A DNA stretch of 64,000 nucleotides, taken from NCBI RefSeq assembly GCF_024158025.1, contig NZ_JAMZEL010000004.1, forward strand, positions 124,001-188,000, written 5' to 3'. Source of the DNA: Runella salmonicolor. GTDB lineage: Bacteria; Bacteroidota; Bacteroidia; Cytophagales; Spirosomataceae. A model generated the notes under the pieces. It was not told where the DNA came from, did no database searches, and worked only from the letters and a program-made list of their open reading frames with translations. Positions 1 through 9,900 of the stretch are shown piece by piece. The position numbers were made by a program, and so were the translations under genes. Position 1 is the first letter of the stretch. Each line of letters opens with the position of its first letter.

Positions 1-1383
1 GTAGTCGGCAAAGGTGAGTTTTTCCAACTGCTTTTTATTTTCGCCCACGTATCGTACGGCATAATCGCGAACGATGTTTTTGCCAAACAATTCGTACAAA
101 TACGGCGTCATCATGCTGGTATCGCGAGGTACAAACACATCGGGGGTGATTCCGCCGCCGCCATAAACGACCCGCCCTGCATCCGTACGAAACTGGAGTT
201 TGGGATTGTTTTTGATACTGTCAGCCACGAAAAGCTCTCCGTGTGAAAAACGATTTTTGATGTCTTTTTCGTAACTTTCTACATCACCGTGGGTGTAAGG
301 TTTTTGGATACTGCGACCGCTCGGGGTGAAATAACGGGAAATGGTCAAACGCAACTCCGAGCCATCCGATAAATTGACGGGCATTTGCACCAACCCTTTT
401 CCAAACGAGCGTCGACCCACAATCAAGGCGCGGTCGTGGTCTTGCAATGCCCCTGCCACAATTTCAGAGGCAGAAGCACTTCCTTCGTCAATGAGGACTA
501 CTACGCTTCCGTTCTCAAACATACCTACGTTCTTGGTGCGGGTTTGGCGGTCATACCGGTCATCTTTGCCGTCGGTATAAACAATCATTTTGTCGCCCGA
601 AATCAATTCGTCTACCATGTTGGTGGCACGGTCCATGTAGCCGCCTGGATTGCCTCTCAAATCCAACAGTAGTTTTTTCATTCCTTGGTTCTTGAGGCTG
701 CTTATGGCGTTTTTAAACTCGTCGTAGGTGGATTCAGAAAAACGGGTCACTTTAACATATCCTGTTTCTTTATCAATCATATAGGAAGCGTCTACCGAAT
801 AAGTGGGAATTCGGTCTCGTTTCAGTTGAAAAGCCAATGGTTTAGGAACACCTCTGCGTAAAATCTCGATTTTAACTTCGCTGCCGCGTGGTCCGCGCAA
901 CTTAGAAAAAATAAAAGCATTATCAACCTTTGTTCCAGTAAAGACTTCGTTATTGACTTTCAAAATCTTATCGCCACTTTGAATACCCGCCGCTTCAGAA
1001 GGGCCGCCTACGAGTGGAGAAACCACATACACGGTGTCTTTGTACAAGTTGAATTCAATACCGATTCCGTCAAACCCACTTTCTAGTTGAGAACGAGCCG
1101 CAACGGCATCTTTGGGGTTGAAATAATAGGTGTGCGGGTCGAGCTTTTCGAGCATTTTAGTGATAGAATAATCCACCAACTCGTCGGTGTTGACCGTATC
1201 AACGTAGTTATTATCAATCAGTTGAAGAACTTCTTTAAATTTGGTATAGCCTCGGGCTACGTCAGTGATTCCTTTGCTTCCCCCAAAAAACGTAGCACCC
1301 AGAAATACCCCAGCGGCTAACGTAATACTCAATAAAATCGGCAACCGTACGGTGCGGCGATCATTTTGGATTGGATTTTCCAT
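1..1383 (-). CDS. S41 family C-terminal processing protease (CtpA-like), C-terminus cut by window edge
   Basis: This is a serine protease of the CtpA/Tsp family that cleaves envelope proteins near their C-termini. The reading frame starts at ATG 1383 and stays open to base 1, giving 461 residues with no stop inside the window. An N-terminal membrane anchor or uncleaved signal lies at about residues 13-36. A PDZ domain follows at about 100-180 (GIGIEF, GPSEAAGIQSGDKI, LRGPRGSEV), then the S41 catalytic core. The predicted nucleophile is Ser304 in GSASASEI, with Lys329 in GKGLVQ exactly 25 residues later, the spacing of the Ser-Lys dyad in this family. It is divergent from polA with 147 bases between them. 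Nothing suggests inactivation. Family assignment is secure; the natural substrate cannot be read from the sequence. Confidence 0.93.
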   Translation of the reverse strand, partial: MENPIQNDRRTVRLPILLSITLAAGVFLGATFFGGSKGITDVARGYTKFKEVLQLIDNNYVDTVNTDELVDYSITKMLEKLDPHTYYFNPKDAVAARSQLESGFDGIGIEFNLYKDTVYVVSPLVGGPSEAAGIQSGDKILKVNNEVFTGTKVDNAFIFSKLRGPRGSEVKIEILRRGVPKPLAFQLKRDRIPTYSVDASYMIDKETGYVKVTRFSESTYDEFKNAISSLKNQGMKKLLLDLRGNPGGYMDRATNMVDELISGDKMIVYTDGKDDRYDRQTRTKNVGMFENGSVVVLIDEGSASASEIVAGALQDHDRALIVGRRSFGKGLVQMPVNLSDGSELRLTISRYFTPSGRSIQKPYTHGDVESYEKDIKNRFSHGELFVADSIKNNPKLQFRTDAGRVVYGGGGITPDVFVPRDTSMMTPYLYELFGKNIVRDYAVRYVGENKKQLEKLTFADY

Positions 1384-1530
1384 GTTACTTTTACAGAATG
1401 CGAGTCGTAATGTATAGATAGTGCATAAAAATAACGCACAAACGCCATAGGTAGTTTAACAACTCGGCAGAAAAATCAAAAATCCCGTTAAACTTTCCTT
1501 TCTTTGCATCATTTACTCATTAAATGACCC

Positions 1531-4398
1531 ATGAAGCCTGACAAAAAACTGTTTCTTTTAGATGCTTTTGCGCTGATTTATCGTGCCCACTTCGCCTTTC
1601 TTAAAACTCCCAGAATTACTTCTAAAGGGTTGAATACAAGTGCCGTATTTGGTTTTTTGAACACCTTGCGGGAAGTTTTGAAAAACGAAAAACCAACGCA
1701 CTTGGGAGTAGCATTTGATACGCCCAAGCCTACATTCCGTCACGTACAGTTTGAGGCCTACAAAGCCCAGCGGCAGCAGCAACCCGAAGACATTACCATC
1801 GCTGTTCCGTACGTGAAGCGATTGCTGAAAGCTATGTGTATTCCTGTGTTGGAGGTAGATGGCTATGAAGCAGATGATGTGGTGGGAACCCTTGCCAAAA
1901 AGGCCGCTCGCTCAGGATTTGAGGTGTTTATGATGACGCCCGATAAAGACTACGGTCAGTTGGTTGAGGAACATATTTACCTTTATAAACCCGCTATCAT
2001 GGGCAAAGGCGTTGAAATCATGGGACCTGCCGAAGTGTGCGCACGTTGGGGGGTCAAAGATATCGGTCAGGTAGTGGATATGCTGGGTTTGCAGGGCGAT
2101 GCGGTGGATAACATTCCGGGGATTCCGGGCGTGGGAGAGAAGACCGCTCAAAAACTAATTGAAGAGTTTGGCTCTATCGAAAACCTGTTGGTCAATACTC
2201 ACAAACTAGCAGGAAAACTCAAAGAAAAAGTCATCGAAGGTGCCGATAAAGCCATTTTGTCAAAGCATTTGGCAACCATTGATATAAATGTACCGATTGA
2301 ATTTCACGAAGAAGACCTCCTCATGTGTGAGCCCGATCGTGATATGCTGTCGGCATTGCTGGATGAGTTGGAATTTCGCACGTTGCGTAAAAGTATGCTG
2401 GGCGAAGATACCGCCGACGTAAAACCAACCAACTTGTCGGCCACTGTTTCTTCGGCTGATAAAAAAGGCCAACTTAGTTTGTTTGGAGAAAGTGCTCCTA
2501 CCCCCGAAAGCAACGCTCAACACAAACCAGCAGTATCTTCGGAAAGCGATTTGCCGTTTCAAACGTCCGAATTTTCTTCAGAGCGCCGTACGGTAGCCAA
2601 TACGCTCCACCGCTATCATTTGGTTGATACCCCCGAGTTGCGGCAGTCGTTGGCACATTATCTGAGTTTGCAAGAGGCTTTTTGTTTTGATACTGAAACC
2701 AACTCCTTGGATGCCATTGATGCCGAATTGGTAGGAATGTCGTTTGCCTACCAAAAAGGCGAGGCGTTTTACGTGAGCGTTCCAGCTGACCGCGAAGAGG
2801 CTCAAAAGGTAGTGGAAGATTTTAGGGCGGTGTTGGAAGATGAAAAGATTGAGAAAATCGCCCAAAACCTTAAATATGATCTTCTCGTCCTTCAAAACTA
2901 CGGTATTGAGATTCGGGGGCCCATTTATGATACCATGCTGGCGCATTACCTGATTGAACCAGATAAGCGCCATAATATGGATATTTTGGCCAATTCGTAC
3001 CTGAATTATGAGCCCGTTTCGATTGAGGCATTGATTGGTAAAAAAGGCCCGAAACAGCTCACGATGCGGGATGTAGACATCGAAAAGTTGGTAGAATACG
3101 CCGCTGAAGATGCCGACGTAACGCTACAATTGAAAGAAAAACTGAATCCCATATTGATTGAAAATCAGGCGGATAAACTTTTCAGAGGAGTGGAAGTGCG
3201 GCTCGTACCGGTGTTGGCAGGGATGGAGCGCGAAGGTATTAAAGTAGACATGAACGCCCTAAAAGAAATGTCGGGCGTGTTGGAGACGGATATGAAATTG
3301 GTAGAAAAAGACATCTATCAATTGGCGGGAGAGGAGTTCAATATTTCTTCGCCGAAGCAATTGGGCGTGGTGTTGTTTGAAAAAATGCAATTGATTAAAA
3401 AGCCTAAAAAAACGGCAACGGGTCAATATGCGACGGGCGAAGATATTCTGTCGGACTTGGAAGCGGAGCACGAAATAGCGCGTAAAATTCTGGATTACCG
3501 TGAGTTACAAAAACTGAAGTCTACTTATGTGGATGCCTTACCATTGCTGGTTAATGCCAAAACGGGGCGAATTCACACCTCCTTTAATCAAGCCGTAGCG
3601 GCTACGGGGCGTTTGAGTAGTACCAATCCCAACCTCCAAAATATTCCGATTCGAACGCCGAGAGGGCGCGAAATTCGCAAAGCTTTCGTACCGCATAGCG
3701 ACGAGTTTGTGATTCTTTCGGCCGATTATTCCCAAATCGAATTGCGCATTATGGCGGCTTTCAGTCAGGATGCTACCATGTTGGAGGCGTTTAATCAGGG
3801 CTTAGACATTCATGCCAGTACCGCAAGTAAGGTATTTAAAGTGGAGCTTGCTGACGTTACTTCTGACATGCGACGCAAGGCAAAAATGGTCAATTTTGGC
3901 ATTATCTACGGTATCTCAGCGTTTGGGTTGGCCCAACGGTTGGGGATTCCGCGCGGCGAAGCTGGCGAAATAATCCGTGCCTATTTTGAAGAATTCCCCG
4001 CCGTAAAAACATTCATGGATTTATCGATAAACAAAGCCCGGGAAAACAAATACGTAGAAACCATTCTGGGGCGTCGACGGTATTTGGCCGATATTGATTC
4101 TCAGAACCAAACGACGCGGAGTTTTGCCGAGCGCAACGCCATCAACGCTCCCATCCAAGGCTCGGCGGCCGATATGATAAAAGTGGCCATGATTAATATT
4201 CACGATTTCCTAAAAAAAGAGAAACTACGCTCTAAGATGATTCTTCAGGTACACGACGAATTGGTGTTTGATGCCCACCGCGACGAGGTAGAGCTATTGA
4301 GCCAGCACGTAAAAGAATTAATGGTCAACGCTATTCCACTTCCCGTGAAAATGGATACGGGGATTGGACTGGGGAATAACTGGTTGGAAGCGCATTAA
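1531..4398 (+). CDS. polA: DNA polymerase I
   Basis: DNA polymerase I fills gaps and removes RNA primers in replication and repair. At 955 residues it has the full three-domain layout. The 5'-3' exonuclease (FEN-like) domain spans about residues 1-290, with GYEADD and the GIPGVGEKTA helix-hairpin-helix. The 3'-5' exonuclease domain appears catalytically intact, with FDTET near residue 387, NLKYD, and YAAEDAD. The polymerase domain carries motif A (DYSQIELR), motif B (RRKAKMVNFGIIYG) and motif C (QVHDEL). The O-helix has Phe rather than Tyr in NFGIIYG, the ordinary bacterial state. A linker of about 70 residues after the 5' nuclease is Ser/Pro-rich. The gene stands alone, divergent from the S41 protease gene, and ends at a hairpin shared with the convergent gene downstream. 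Confidence 0.98.
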   Translation: MKPDKKLFLLDAFALIYRAHFAFLKTPRITSKGLNTSAVFGFLNTLREVLKNEKPTHLGVAFDTPKPTFRHVQFEAYKAQRQQQPEDITIAVPYVKRLLKAMCIPVLEVDGYEADDVVGTLAKKAARSGFEVFMMTPDKDYGQLVEEHIYLYKPAIMGKGVEIMGPAEVCARWGVKDIGQVVDMLGLQGDAVDNIPGIPGVGEKTAQKLIEEFGSIENLLVNTHKLAGKLKEKVIEGADKAILSKHLATIDINVPIEFHEEDLLMCEPDRDMLSALLDELEFRTLRKSMLGEDTADVKPTNLSATVSSADKKGQLSLFGESAPTPESNAQHKPAVSSESDLPFQTSEFSSERRTVANTLHRYHLVDTPELRQSLAHYLSLQEAFCFDTETNSLDAIDAELVGMSFAYQKGEAFYVSVPADREEAQKVVEDFRAVLEDEKIEKIAQNLKYDLLVLQNYGIEIRGPIYDTMLAHYLIEPDKRHNMDILANSYLNYEPVSIEALIGKKGPKQLTMRDVDIEKLVEYAAEDADVTLQLKEKLNPILIENQADKLFRGVEVRLVPVLAGMEREGIKVDMNALKEMSGVLETDMKLVEKDIYQLAGEEFNISSPKQLGVVLFEKMQLIKKPKKTATGQYATGEDILSDLEAEHEIARKILDYRELQKLKSTYVDALPLLVNAKTGRIHTSFNQAVAATGRLSSTNPNLQNIPIRTPRGREIRKAFVPHSDEFVILSADYSQIELRIMAAFSQDATMLEAFNQGLDIHASTASKVFKVELADVTSDMRRKAKMVNFGIIYGISAFGLAQRLGIPRGEAGEIIRAYFEEFPAVKTFMDLSINKARENKYVETILGRRRYLADIDSQNQTTRSFAERNAINAPIQGSAADMIKVAMINIHDFLKKEKLRSKMILQVHDELVFDAHRDEVELLSQHVKELMVNAIPLPVKMDTGIGLGNNWLEAH

Positions 4399-4424
4399 AA
4401 AGGGGCTAAAATGTCCCTTTTAAA
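4395..4424. terminator. Hairpin between convergent polA and small-ORF gene
   Basis: An A/T-flanked inverted repeat (left arm AAAAAGGG near 4397-4404, right arm CCCTTTTAA near 4415-4423) spans the stop codons of both convergent genes. The flanking A and T runs would make it usable in both directions. Its stability is modest. Confidence 0.5.
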
Positions 4425-4803
4425 CGTTTTCTGTTTCTTCTAAACTTTGGGAATAAAGAGAATTGATGACTTTTATCGTATGTTGGTCACGTAAAATTTC
4501 TTTTATCCTTTCTTTGAAGATTGTTTCATCTTCACAAATAATACTCCCGTCAATTGTTACTGGATAGAGGGTAGCGGGGTTATATTTTATATGAAACAGC
4601 TGGTACTTATAATTATTTAAATAGGGAGATGTGATGGAAAATCCAACAGTGGTTTCATCATAGGCTGAAACAAAACCAATTTCCCCTTTTAGAATGTTAT
4701 TGGTTTTCTGTGATAATAGCTCTGCCTGCTCTTTTAGAATTGTTTTGGGACTTCTTACCGTTTCAAGTTCGAAGTCAGGCCAAAGGTCAATTAATTCGCT
4801 CAT
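4420..4803 (-). CDS. Hypothetical protein, 127 residues, coupled to EEP nuclease-like gene
   Basis: I do not recognise the family of this 127-residue soluble protein. It has no signal peptide or membrane segment, is acidic overall, and mixes predicted strands (GEIGFVSAYDETTVGFSI) with a C-terminal helical stretch. Its ATG at 4803 overlaps the TGA of the upstream EEP gene in an ATGA arrangement, so the two are almost certainly co-translated and functionally linked. The DNA is clearly richer in A+T than polA next door, as is its partner, which suggests both arrived together by transfer. A role as partner, regulator or antidote of the EEP protein is possible but only inferred from the coupling. 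Confidence 0.75.
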   Translation of the reverse strand: MSELIDLWPDFELETVRSPKTILKEQAELLSQKTNNILKGEIGFVSAYDETTVGFSITSPYLNNYKYQLFHIKYNPATLYPVTIDGSIICEDETIFKERIKEILRDQHTIKVINSLYSQSLEETENV

Positions 4804-5624
4804 AGTAAGTTCAATTTTAACGTGAAATAAAGCGGTAAGTGGTCAGAATAGGTTTTATCCGGAAAGCCACTTGCCGTTAAAAGAGACTTTACTCCATCTT
4901 TGTCTAAAATTTGTAACGCTTCTTTATCAAAATTAGGAATTAGTTCAGGACGAATCAATACCTGATCAAAAGTATTCCAAAAGTAATTAATGTGATTGGA
5001 GGTGTTATAATAATAACTTCCGGCCACATCGCTTTTTATATCGCCTAACCAACTCCACATTGGGTTGTAAAAAAATTTGTAGTCTTTCTCCTGCACCGTT
5101 CGTGTTAATTTCTCAGAGACTTTCGATGAAGAAACCGCATGTAAACCTGTTGATTTAATCATAGCTGTTTCAAAAGGATTCATATTAAAATCGCCTACCA
5201 AAATGGTCTTTAAGATTCCTTTTTCAGTCTCTTCCCTTTTGATTTCCTGTACAAAATCTCGGCAAAATTGTTCTTGGTCATCAAGTGTATTGTGAGATTT
5301 ATCAGGAACATGGACACTTGCCAATAAAATTTTTTCTAGTGATGGAAGTTCTAAAATATCAATTCTATAACGTTTACTTGCGAAAGCAGGTGTTATAAAC
5401 TTATCTTTAAAACGAGTTAAAATTTTAACCTTTTCACATTTCGAAATGGGGTTATAGAAAAAATTTTGCTTTTTATTGGCTAATTCAACAGTTAAATGTG
5501 CTAGGTTGAAGCTTACTTCTGCCATTATCAGTACATCAATTTGGTGATGCTCAACGATATTGACAATTTCTTCAAAGGGCCGATTACGGTTCAGATTCCA
5601 AAATAAAAAGCGAATTTCCTGCAT
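4800..5624 (-). CDS. Endonuclease/exonuclease/phosphatase (EEP) family protein
   Basis: This 274-residue protein has the EEP fold shared by exonuclease III, DNase I and inositol phosphatases: a metal-dependent phosphodiester or phosphomonoester hydrolase. The expected motifs occur in order: FWNLN near the N-terminus, the metal-ligand Glu in IMAEVS at about residue 36, GDFNMNP in the middle, and SDHLPL near the C-terminus. There is no signal peptide, so it should act in the cytoplasm. Its last codons overlap the next gene by four bases, and 30 bases separate its start from the lipoprotein gene upstream. The region is A+T-rich (about one third G+C in a line I counted, against roughly half in polA). 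Substrate (DNA, RNA or a small phosphate ester) cannot be decided from sequence alone. Confidence 0.85.
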   Translation of the reverse strand: MQEIRFLFWNLNRNRPFEEIVNIVEHHQIDVLIMAEVSFNLAHLTVELANKKQNFFYNPISKCEKVKILTRFKDKFITPAFASKRYRIDILELPSLEKILLASVHVPDKSHNTLDDQEQFCRDFVQEIKREETEKGILKTILVGDFNMNPFETAMIKSTGLHAVSSSKVSEKLTRTVQEKDYKFFYNPMWSWLGDIKSDVAGSYYYNTSNHINYFWNTFDQVLIRPELIPNFDKEALQILDKDGVKSLLTASGFPDKTYSDHLPLYFTLKLNLL

Positions 5625-5654
5625 AAAAGCGTTTGACAGTTTTCGCGCAATATA

Positions 5655-6071
5655 CTACTGATTTCCGTACTTCACCGCCGTGCCTGTCATCACAAAACCT
5701 TGATAATCTTTGGCAGTATAGTATTGGTATTTTACGTTGACGAGCGCGTGGGCGCCCATGCCTACGCCCTGCAAGATAAGTTGGTCAAGCAACGCCCGCT
5801 TTTGATCTTCGTCGTTTCCTCTGAAAAGCATTCGACCTTCCTTGGTTTGTCGCTCACTCAGCGGGACTTCCTTCTCAACTTTGACAGGACCAATGGGGGT
5901 ATAAAGACGGGTGGTAGGTTGGTTTTCGTAAAATACATCAATGGGATACTCTGCTTTGGCGAGTTTGATGGGGATGCCCAAGCCACCGTCGGAGGTAGTG
6001 ACGGGGCGTGCGCACGACAACAAAAAGGTGAAAGCAAAAAGACAAAATATAAAGGAGGTAATTGGCTTCAT
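5655..6071 (-). CDS. Small lipoprotein of unknown function
   Basis: This is a predicted lipoprotein of about 138 residues. I start it at ATG 6071 (MKPITSF) because that gives a compact signal ending in the lipobox FLLSC with Cys at residue 20; an in-frame ATG at 6116 would add an unlikely N-terminal extension. The mature part is small. Its end (GAHALVNVKYQYY) resembles the core of YbjQ-type or other small envelope proteins in which multimeric assembly is common, but this similarity is weak and I make no functional claim. It precedes the EEP pair by 30 bases on the same strand, though its base composition is closer to the chromosome average, so membership in that operon is uncertain. Confidence 0.8.
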   Translation of the reverse strand: MKPITSFIFCLFAFTFLLSCARPVTTSDGGLGIPIKLAKAEYPIDVFYENQPTTRLYTPIGPVKVEKEVPLSERQTKEGRMLFRGNDEDQKRALLDQLILQGVGMGAHALVNVKYQYYTAKDYQGFVMTGTAVKYGNQ

Positions 6072-6443
6072 CAGATTCATAGCATTCTTTTTAAGTGTTC
6101 TCGTTATACACCGCAAACGAAAACAATGTTTCAGTAAAACGAAAATTTTTGATGTCGTATTGTCGGTTCAAAGCAAAGGATTATTATTCAATAAATGCAT
6201 ACTTAGCCAACAAAGTGCTTCGGCGCGTGCGTTTTTTGTGCACATTTACAAAAAAATAACGAGGCTGATTGCATGAAAATAGGGGTGTATTTTGAGTTTG
6301 TATGATATTTCAGAGAAATAGCTAGACAAAATTGATAATCTAAAACGAAGGGACTATTGTTTTGCAAAAAAAATGGTACGAACTTTGCGAGCCCTTTAAA
6401 ACCGTAGACCATTATGGGTCGAAACGGTGCTTAAACCAAAAAA
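6072..6443. other. Intergenic region with divergent upstream sequences
   Basis: About 370 bases separate the lipoprotein gene (leftward) from a small secreted-protein gene (rightward). Apart from the promoter-like element at 6357-6387 I see no gene, RNA or repeat. The short open frames here lack start context and family features. Confidence 0.6.
6357..6387 (+). promoter_or_regulatory. Candidate Bacteroidota promoter (TTG N20 GAACTTTG)
   Basis: TTG at 6357-6359, then 20 bases, then GAACTTTG at 6380-6387, approximates the Bacteroidota -33/-7 pattern (TTTG, about 20 bases, TAnnTTTG). The -7 box has GA in place of TA. It sits about 56 bases before the ATG at 6444. Confidence 0.4.
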
Positions 6444-6812
6444 ATGAAACAACGCAGGTTTTTTACGCAACTGACTTCCGCTGCCTTGGCGCTGCTGTTA
6501 TTAATAACAGCTACCGCAGGTAAGTCGTTGTTGTTGCCCAAAGCCGCTGTCAAAAAGCCTGTTTCTGAAGAACCTTCCAAAAGCAAAAAAGCCAACCAAG
6601 AACGGCCTGTGGTGCAGGAAATGTCGTTGGTGGCAGTCGTGGCTCCCGCGGTTTCGTTTGATTTTGAGCAATCCTTTTATTTTTTACCTACCATTTTCAG
6701 TATTGAACTGCCCGGCACCAATGCCCTTCCGAAGCGGTTTGACATCTTTTATTACTTCTTCTCCTTTTTCCGAAATGTATTCGGACATTTTATTGCGATT
6801 AATGCGCCTTAG
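6444..6812 (+). CDS. Small hypothetical secreted or membrane protein upstream of secDF
   Basis: The 122-residue product begins with a strong signal sequence or membrane anchor (MKQRRFFTQL followed by a Leu/Ala-rich core to about residue 26). It continues with a Lys/Pro/Glu-rich linker at about 35-60 and ends in an aromatic, hydrophobic segment rich in Phe and Tyr (FYYFFSFFRNVFGHF). I do not recognise a family. It has its own promoter-like element and lies 165 bases before secDF on the same strand. The aromatic end could be a second membrane-contacting segment. A real gene is likely given start, codon usage and position; function unknown. Confidence 0.65.
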   Translation: MKQRRFFTQLTSAALALLLLITATAGKSLLLPKAAVKKPVSEEPSKSKKANQERPVVQEMSLVAVVAPAVSFDFEQSFYFLPTIFSIELPGTNALPKRFDIFYYFFSFFRNVFGHFIAINAP

Positions 6813-6977
6813 TTAAGGCGAAAATGACGGTGATTTTGTCACTTCGATTCCGTGTGCAGTTGTGAAAGCACATTGTATTTTCCTTTTGGGGCACGTCATA
6901 AGGCCCTTTACGGGGATAAAACCCCTCTCTCGTTTCACAAATATTTATTTCAATCATTTATTTACTTCAATAAAACA

Positions 6978-9900
6978 ATGCAAAACAGACTTGGCATTTG
7001 GATTTTGACCGTAGTTGTTGCGGTATTGAGTATCTATTATCTGTCCTTCACGTTTGTAGCGCGCGGGATTCGTAAAGATGCTGAAACCTACGCTACGGGA
7101 AAAGATGGTCTTGTAGACCAAAAGAAAAAAGAGCGTTACCTCGACTCACTTCGTCGCGAGCCCGTTTATTTGGGCAGTACGTATCAGGAAGTTACCCAAC
7201 GTGAGTTAGGATTAGGTCTTGATTTACAAGGAGGTATGCACGTGGTGCTAGAAGTGGCTCCCACCGATATTTTGAGAGGACTAGCGGGTGGAAATGCGCG
7301 CAACAGTCAATTTAACGAAGCACTCAAACAGGCCACTGAGGCGCAGAAATCGAGCCAGTCTAATTATGTAGACTTGTTTGTAAGTTCTTATAAAAAGGTG
7401 GCTCCAAGCGCAACTTTGGCGCAAATTTTCTCTAATAGTACCAATCGCGGTAAAATCAGCAACAGCTCATCGGACAGCGAAGTAACGAAGTTTTTGAAAG
7501 AAGAAGTGGATGGTGCCACGAGTCGTGCGTTCCAAATCATTCAACAACGCGTGGATAAATTTGGGGTAGCCAACCCTAACATCCAGCGTTTGCCAGGTTC
7601 AGGCCGTATTTTGATTGAGTTGCCAGGCGTAGATAACCCCGAGCGTGTGCGTCGTCTTTTGACGGGTTCAGCCAAGCTTGAATTCTGTGAGGTATATACA
7701 TTGGATGAAGTTTCTCCTGCGCTTAATGCATTGGGGGCTTATTTGACTCAGCTCGATTTGGAAAAGAAAATCGCTGAAAAAGGTTCTTCCGCTGCCGACA
7801 CTTCAAAAGCTGGTGGATTGGCGGCTCAGTTGGCCAAAGGGGCAAAAACAGATTCTACTTCAAAAGATACAACTGCTAACCAAACGGGTCTTGCTAGTTT
7901 GTTTGTGCCAATTTCTCAAGGTCAACTAGGCGTTTATGCCAAAGATACTGCTCGTGCCAATGAGCTTTTGGCCCGTACAGAAGTAAAAGCAATGTTTCCT
8001 TCTGATGCCGTTATTATGTGGGATCGCAAAGGAATTGAGACGACCGACAAGCGTAACGAAATCGTTGGTATTTATTTTATTAAGAAAGCCAATGGACAGG
8101 CGCCGTTGGAAGGGGATGTGATTGTTGATGCAACGGGTAACAACTACGACGACCGCGGCCGTCCAGAAGTATCGATGCGTATGAACGCCGAAGGAGCCCG
8201 TAAATGGAAAAACCTGACTGCTGCTAACATTGGCCGTCCGGTAGCCATTATTTTGGACGGATTTGTCTACACTGCTCCAAACGTACAAAATGAAATTCCT
8301 AACGGAAACTCAAGCATCACGGGTAGCTTTACCATTGATGAAACCAAGGACATGGCCAACGTGCTAAAAGCAGGTAAGCTTCCCGCACCGACCACCATCG
8401 TGGAAGAGGCCATCGTAGGAGCTACTTTGGGTTCAGAATCAGTCAGTGCAGGGGTAATTTCCTCGTTGGTAGGTTTGCTGGTTGTATTGATTTTCATGGT
8501 CATCTACTACAACAAGGCGGGAATGATTGCCGACGTTGCGTTGGTTATCAACCTGTTTTTCTTAATGGGAATTATGGCTTCGTTGGGGGCAATCCTTACC
8601 CTGCCAGGTATTGCGGGTATCGTATTGACCATTGGTATGGCGGTGGATGCCAACGTGTTGGTGTTTGAACGTATCAAGGAAGAATTGGCGGCGGGTAAAG
8701 AATTGAAATTAGCGATTTCGGATGGTTTCAAAAACTCACTTTCTTCTATTCTTGACTCAAACGTAACGACTTTGTTGACGGGTATTATCCTTTTCTTCTT
8801 GGGTACAGGCTTGATTTTAGGTTTTGCCACGACCCTCGTGATTGGTATCCTGACGTCGTTGTTTGCGGCATTGTTTGTATCTCGTTTGATTCTAGAATGG
8901 TGGGTTGGTAAAGGCCGTAAGATTGAATTCTTCGCTTCATGGTCGCAAAACCTGTTCAAAGATGCCAACTTCGACTTCGTATCACGTCGTCGTGTGTATT
9001 ATATTATTTCTTCGGTCATTATCGGATTAGGAATTATCTCTGTCATTTTCAAAGGATTTGGGTTGGGTGTTGACTTCAAAGGCGGTCGTAGTTATGTTGT
9101 CCGTTTTGAAAAAGGCGTGGAGACTTCTGAAGTTCGTGAGATTTTGACGGGAGTGTTTGGTGCTGCGCCTGAAGTAAAAACATTTGGGGGAATCGGTATC
9201 GGAGCCAATGAGCAGGTAAAAGTAACGACGAGCTTTTTGGCCGATGCCACCACGCCAGATGCCGATAAACAGGCCGAAGCCAAATTGAACGAAGGGTTAA
9301 GCAAGTTGACTGACAATAAGGCAACGATTCAAAGTTCACAAAAAGTAGGTCCGACGATTGCGTTTGACTTGATTATGACTTCCTTGAAATCGATTTTGCT
9401 GGCGGTGTTGGTGGTATCGATATACATTTTTATTCGATTCCGTAAGGTTGCGTTCGTTTGGGGGGCTATTGTGGCCCTGTTCCACGACGTTCTCGTTATT
9501 TTGGCGGTATTCTCTATCTTCAACGGTTTGCTGCCTTTCTCATTGGATGTTGACCAAGCATTTATTGGGGCGGTGCTGACCATTATGGGTTATTCCATGA
9601 ACGACACCGTGGTGGTTTTTGACCGGGTTCGTGAATATTTGAGAGACAATAAAGGCAAGAAAGAAACGATTCCGGCCATCATCAACAACGCCTTGAACAG
9701 TACGCTTAGCCGTACGGCTGTAACGGGTCTTTCGACAATGTTTGTGTTGATTGTATTATTCATTTTTGGGGGAGAGGTAATTCGCGGATTCTCCTTTGCG
9801 ATGTTGATTGGGGTAATCGTGGGTACATATTCTTCGTTGTTTGTGGCTACGCCAATCGTAGTAGATTCGTTGACCCGCGACCAAGCCAAAGATGAAGCCG

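Noticed and set aside
2578..2973. 131-codon open frame antisense to polA
   Set aside because: Composition and position are those of an opposite-strand shadow of the polA exonuclease domain.
6852..6977. Earlier in-frame ATG for secDF
   Set aside because: The 42 extra residues precede the first membrane helix and show no family match; ATG 6978 is where SecD proteins begin.
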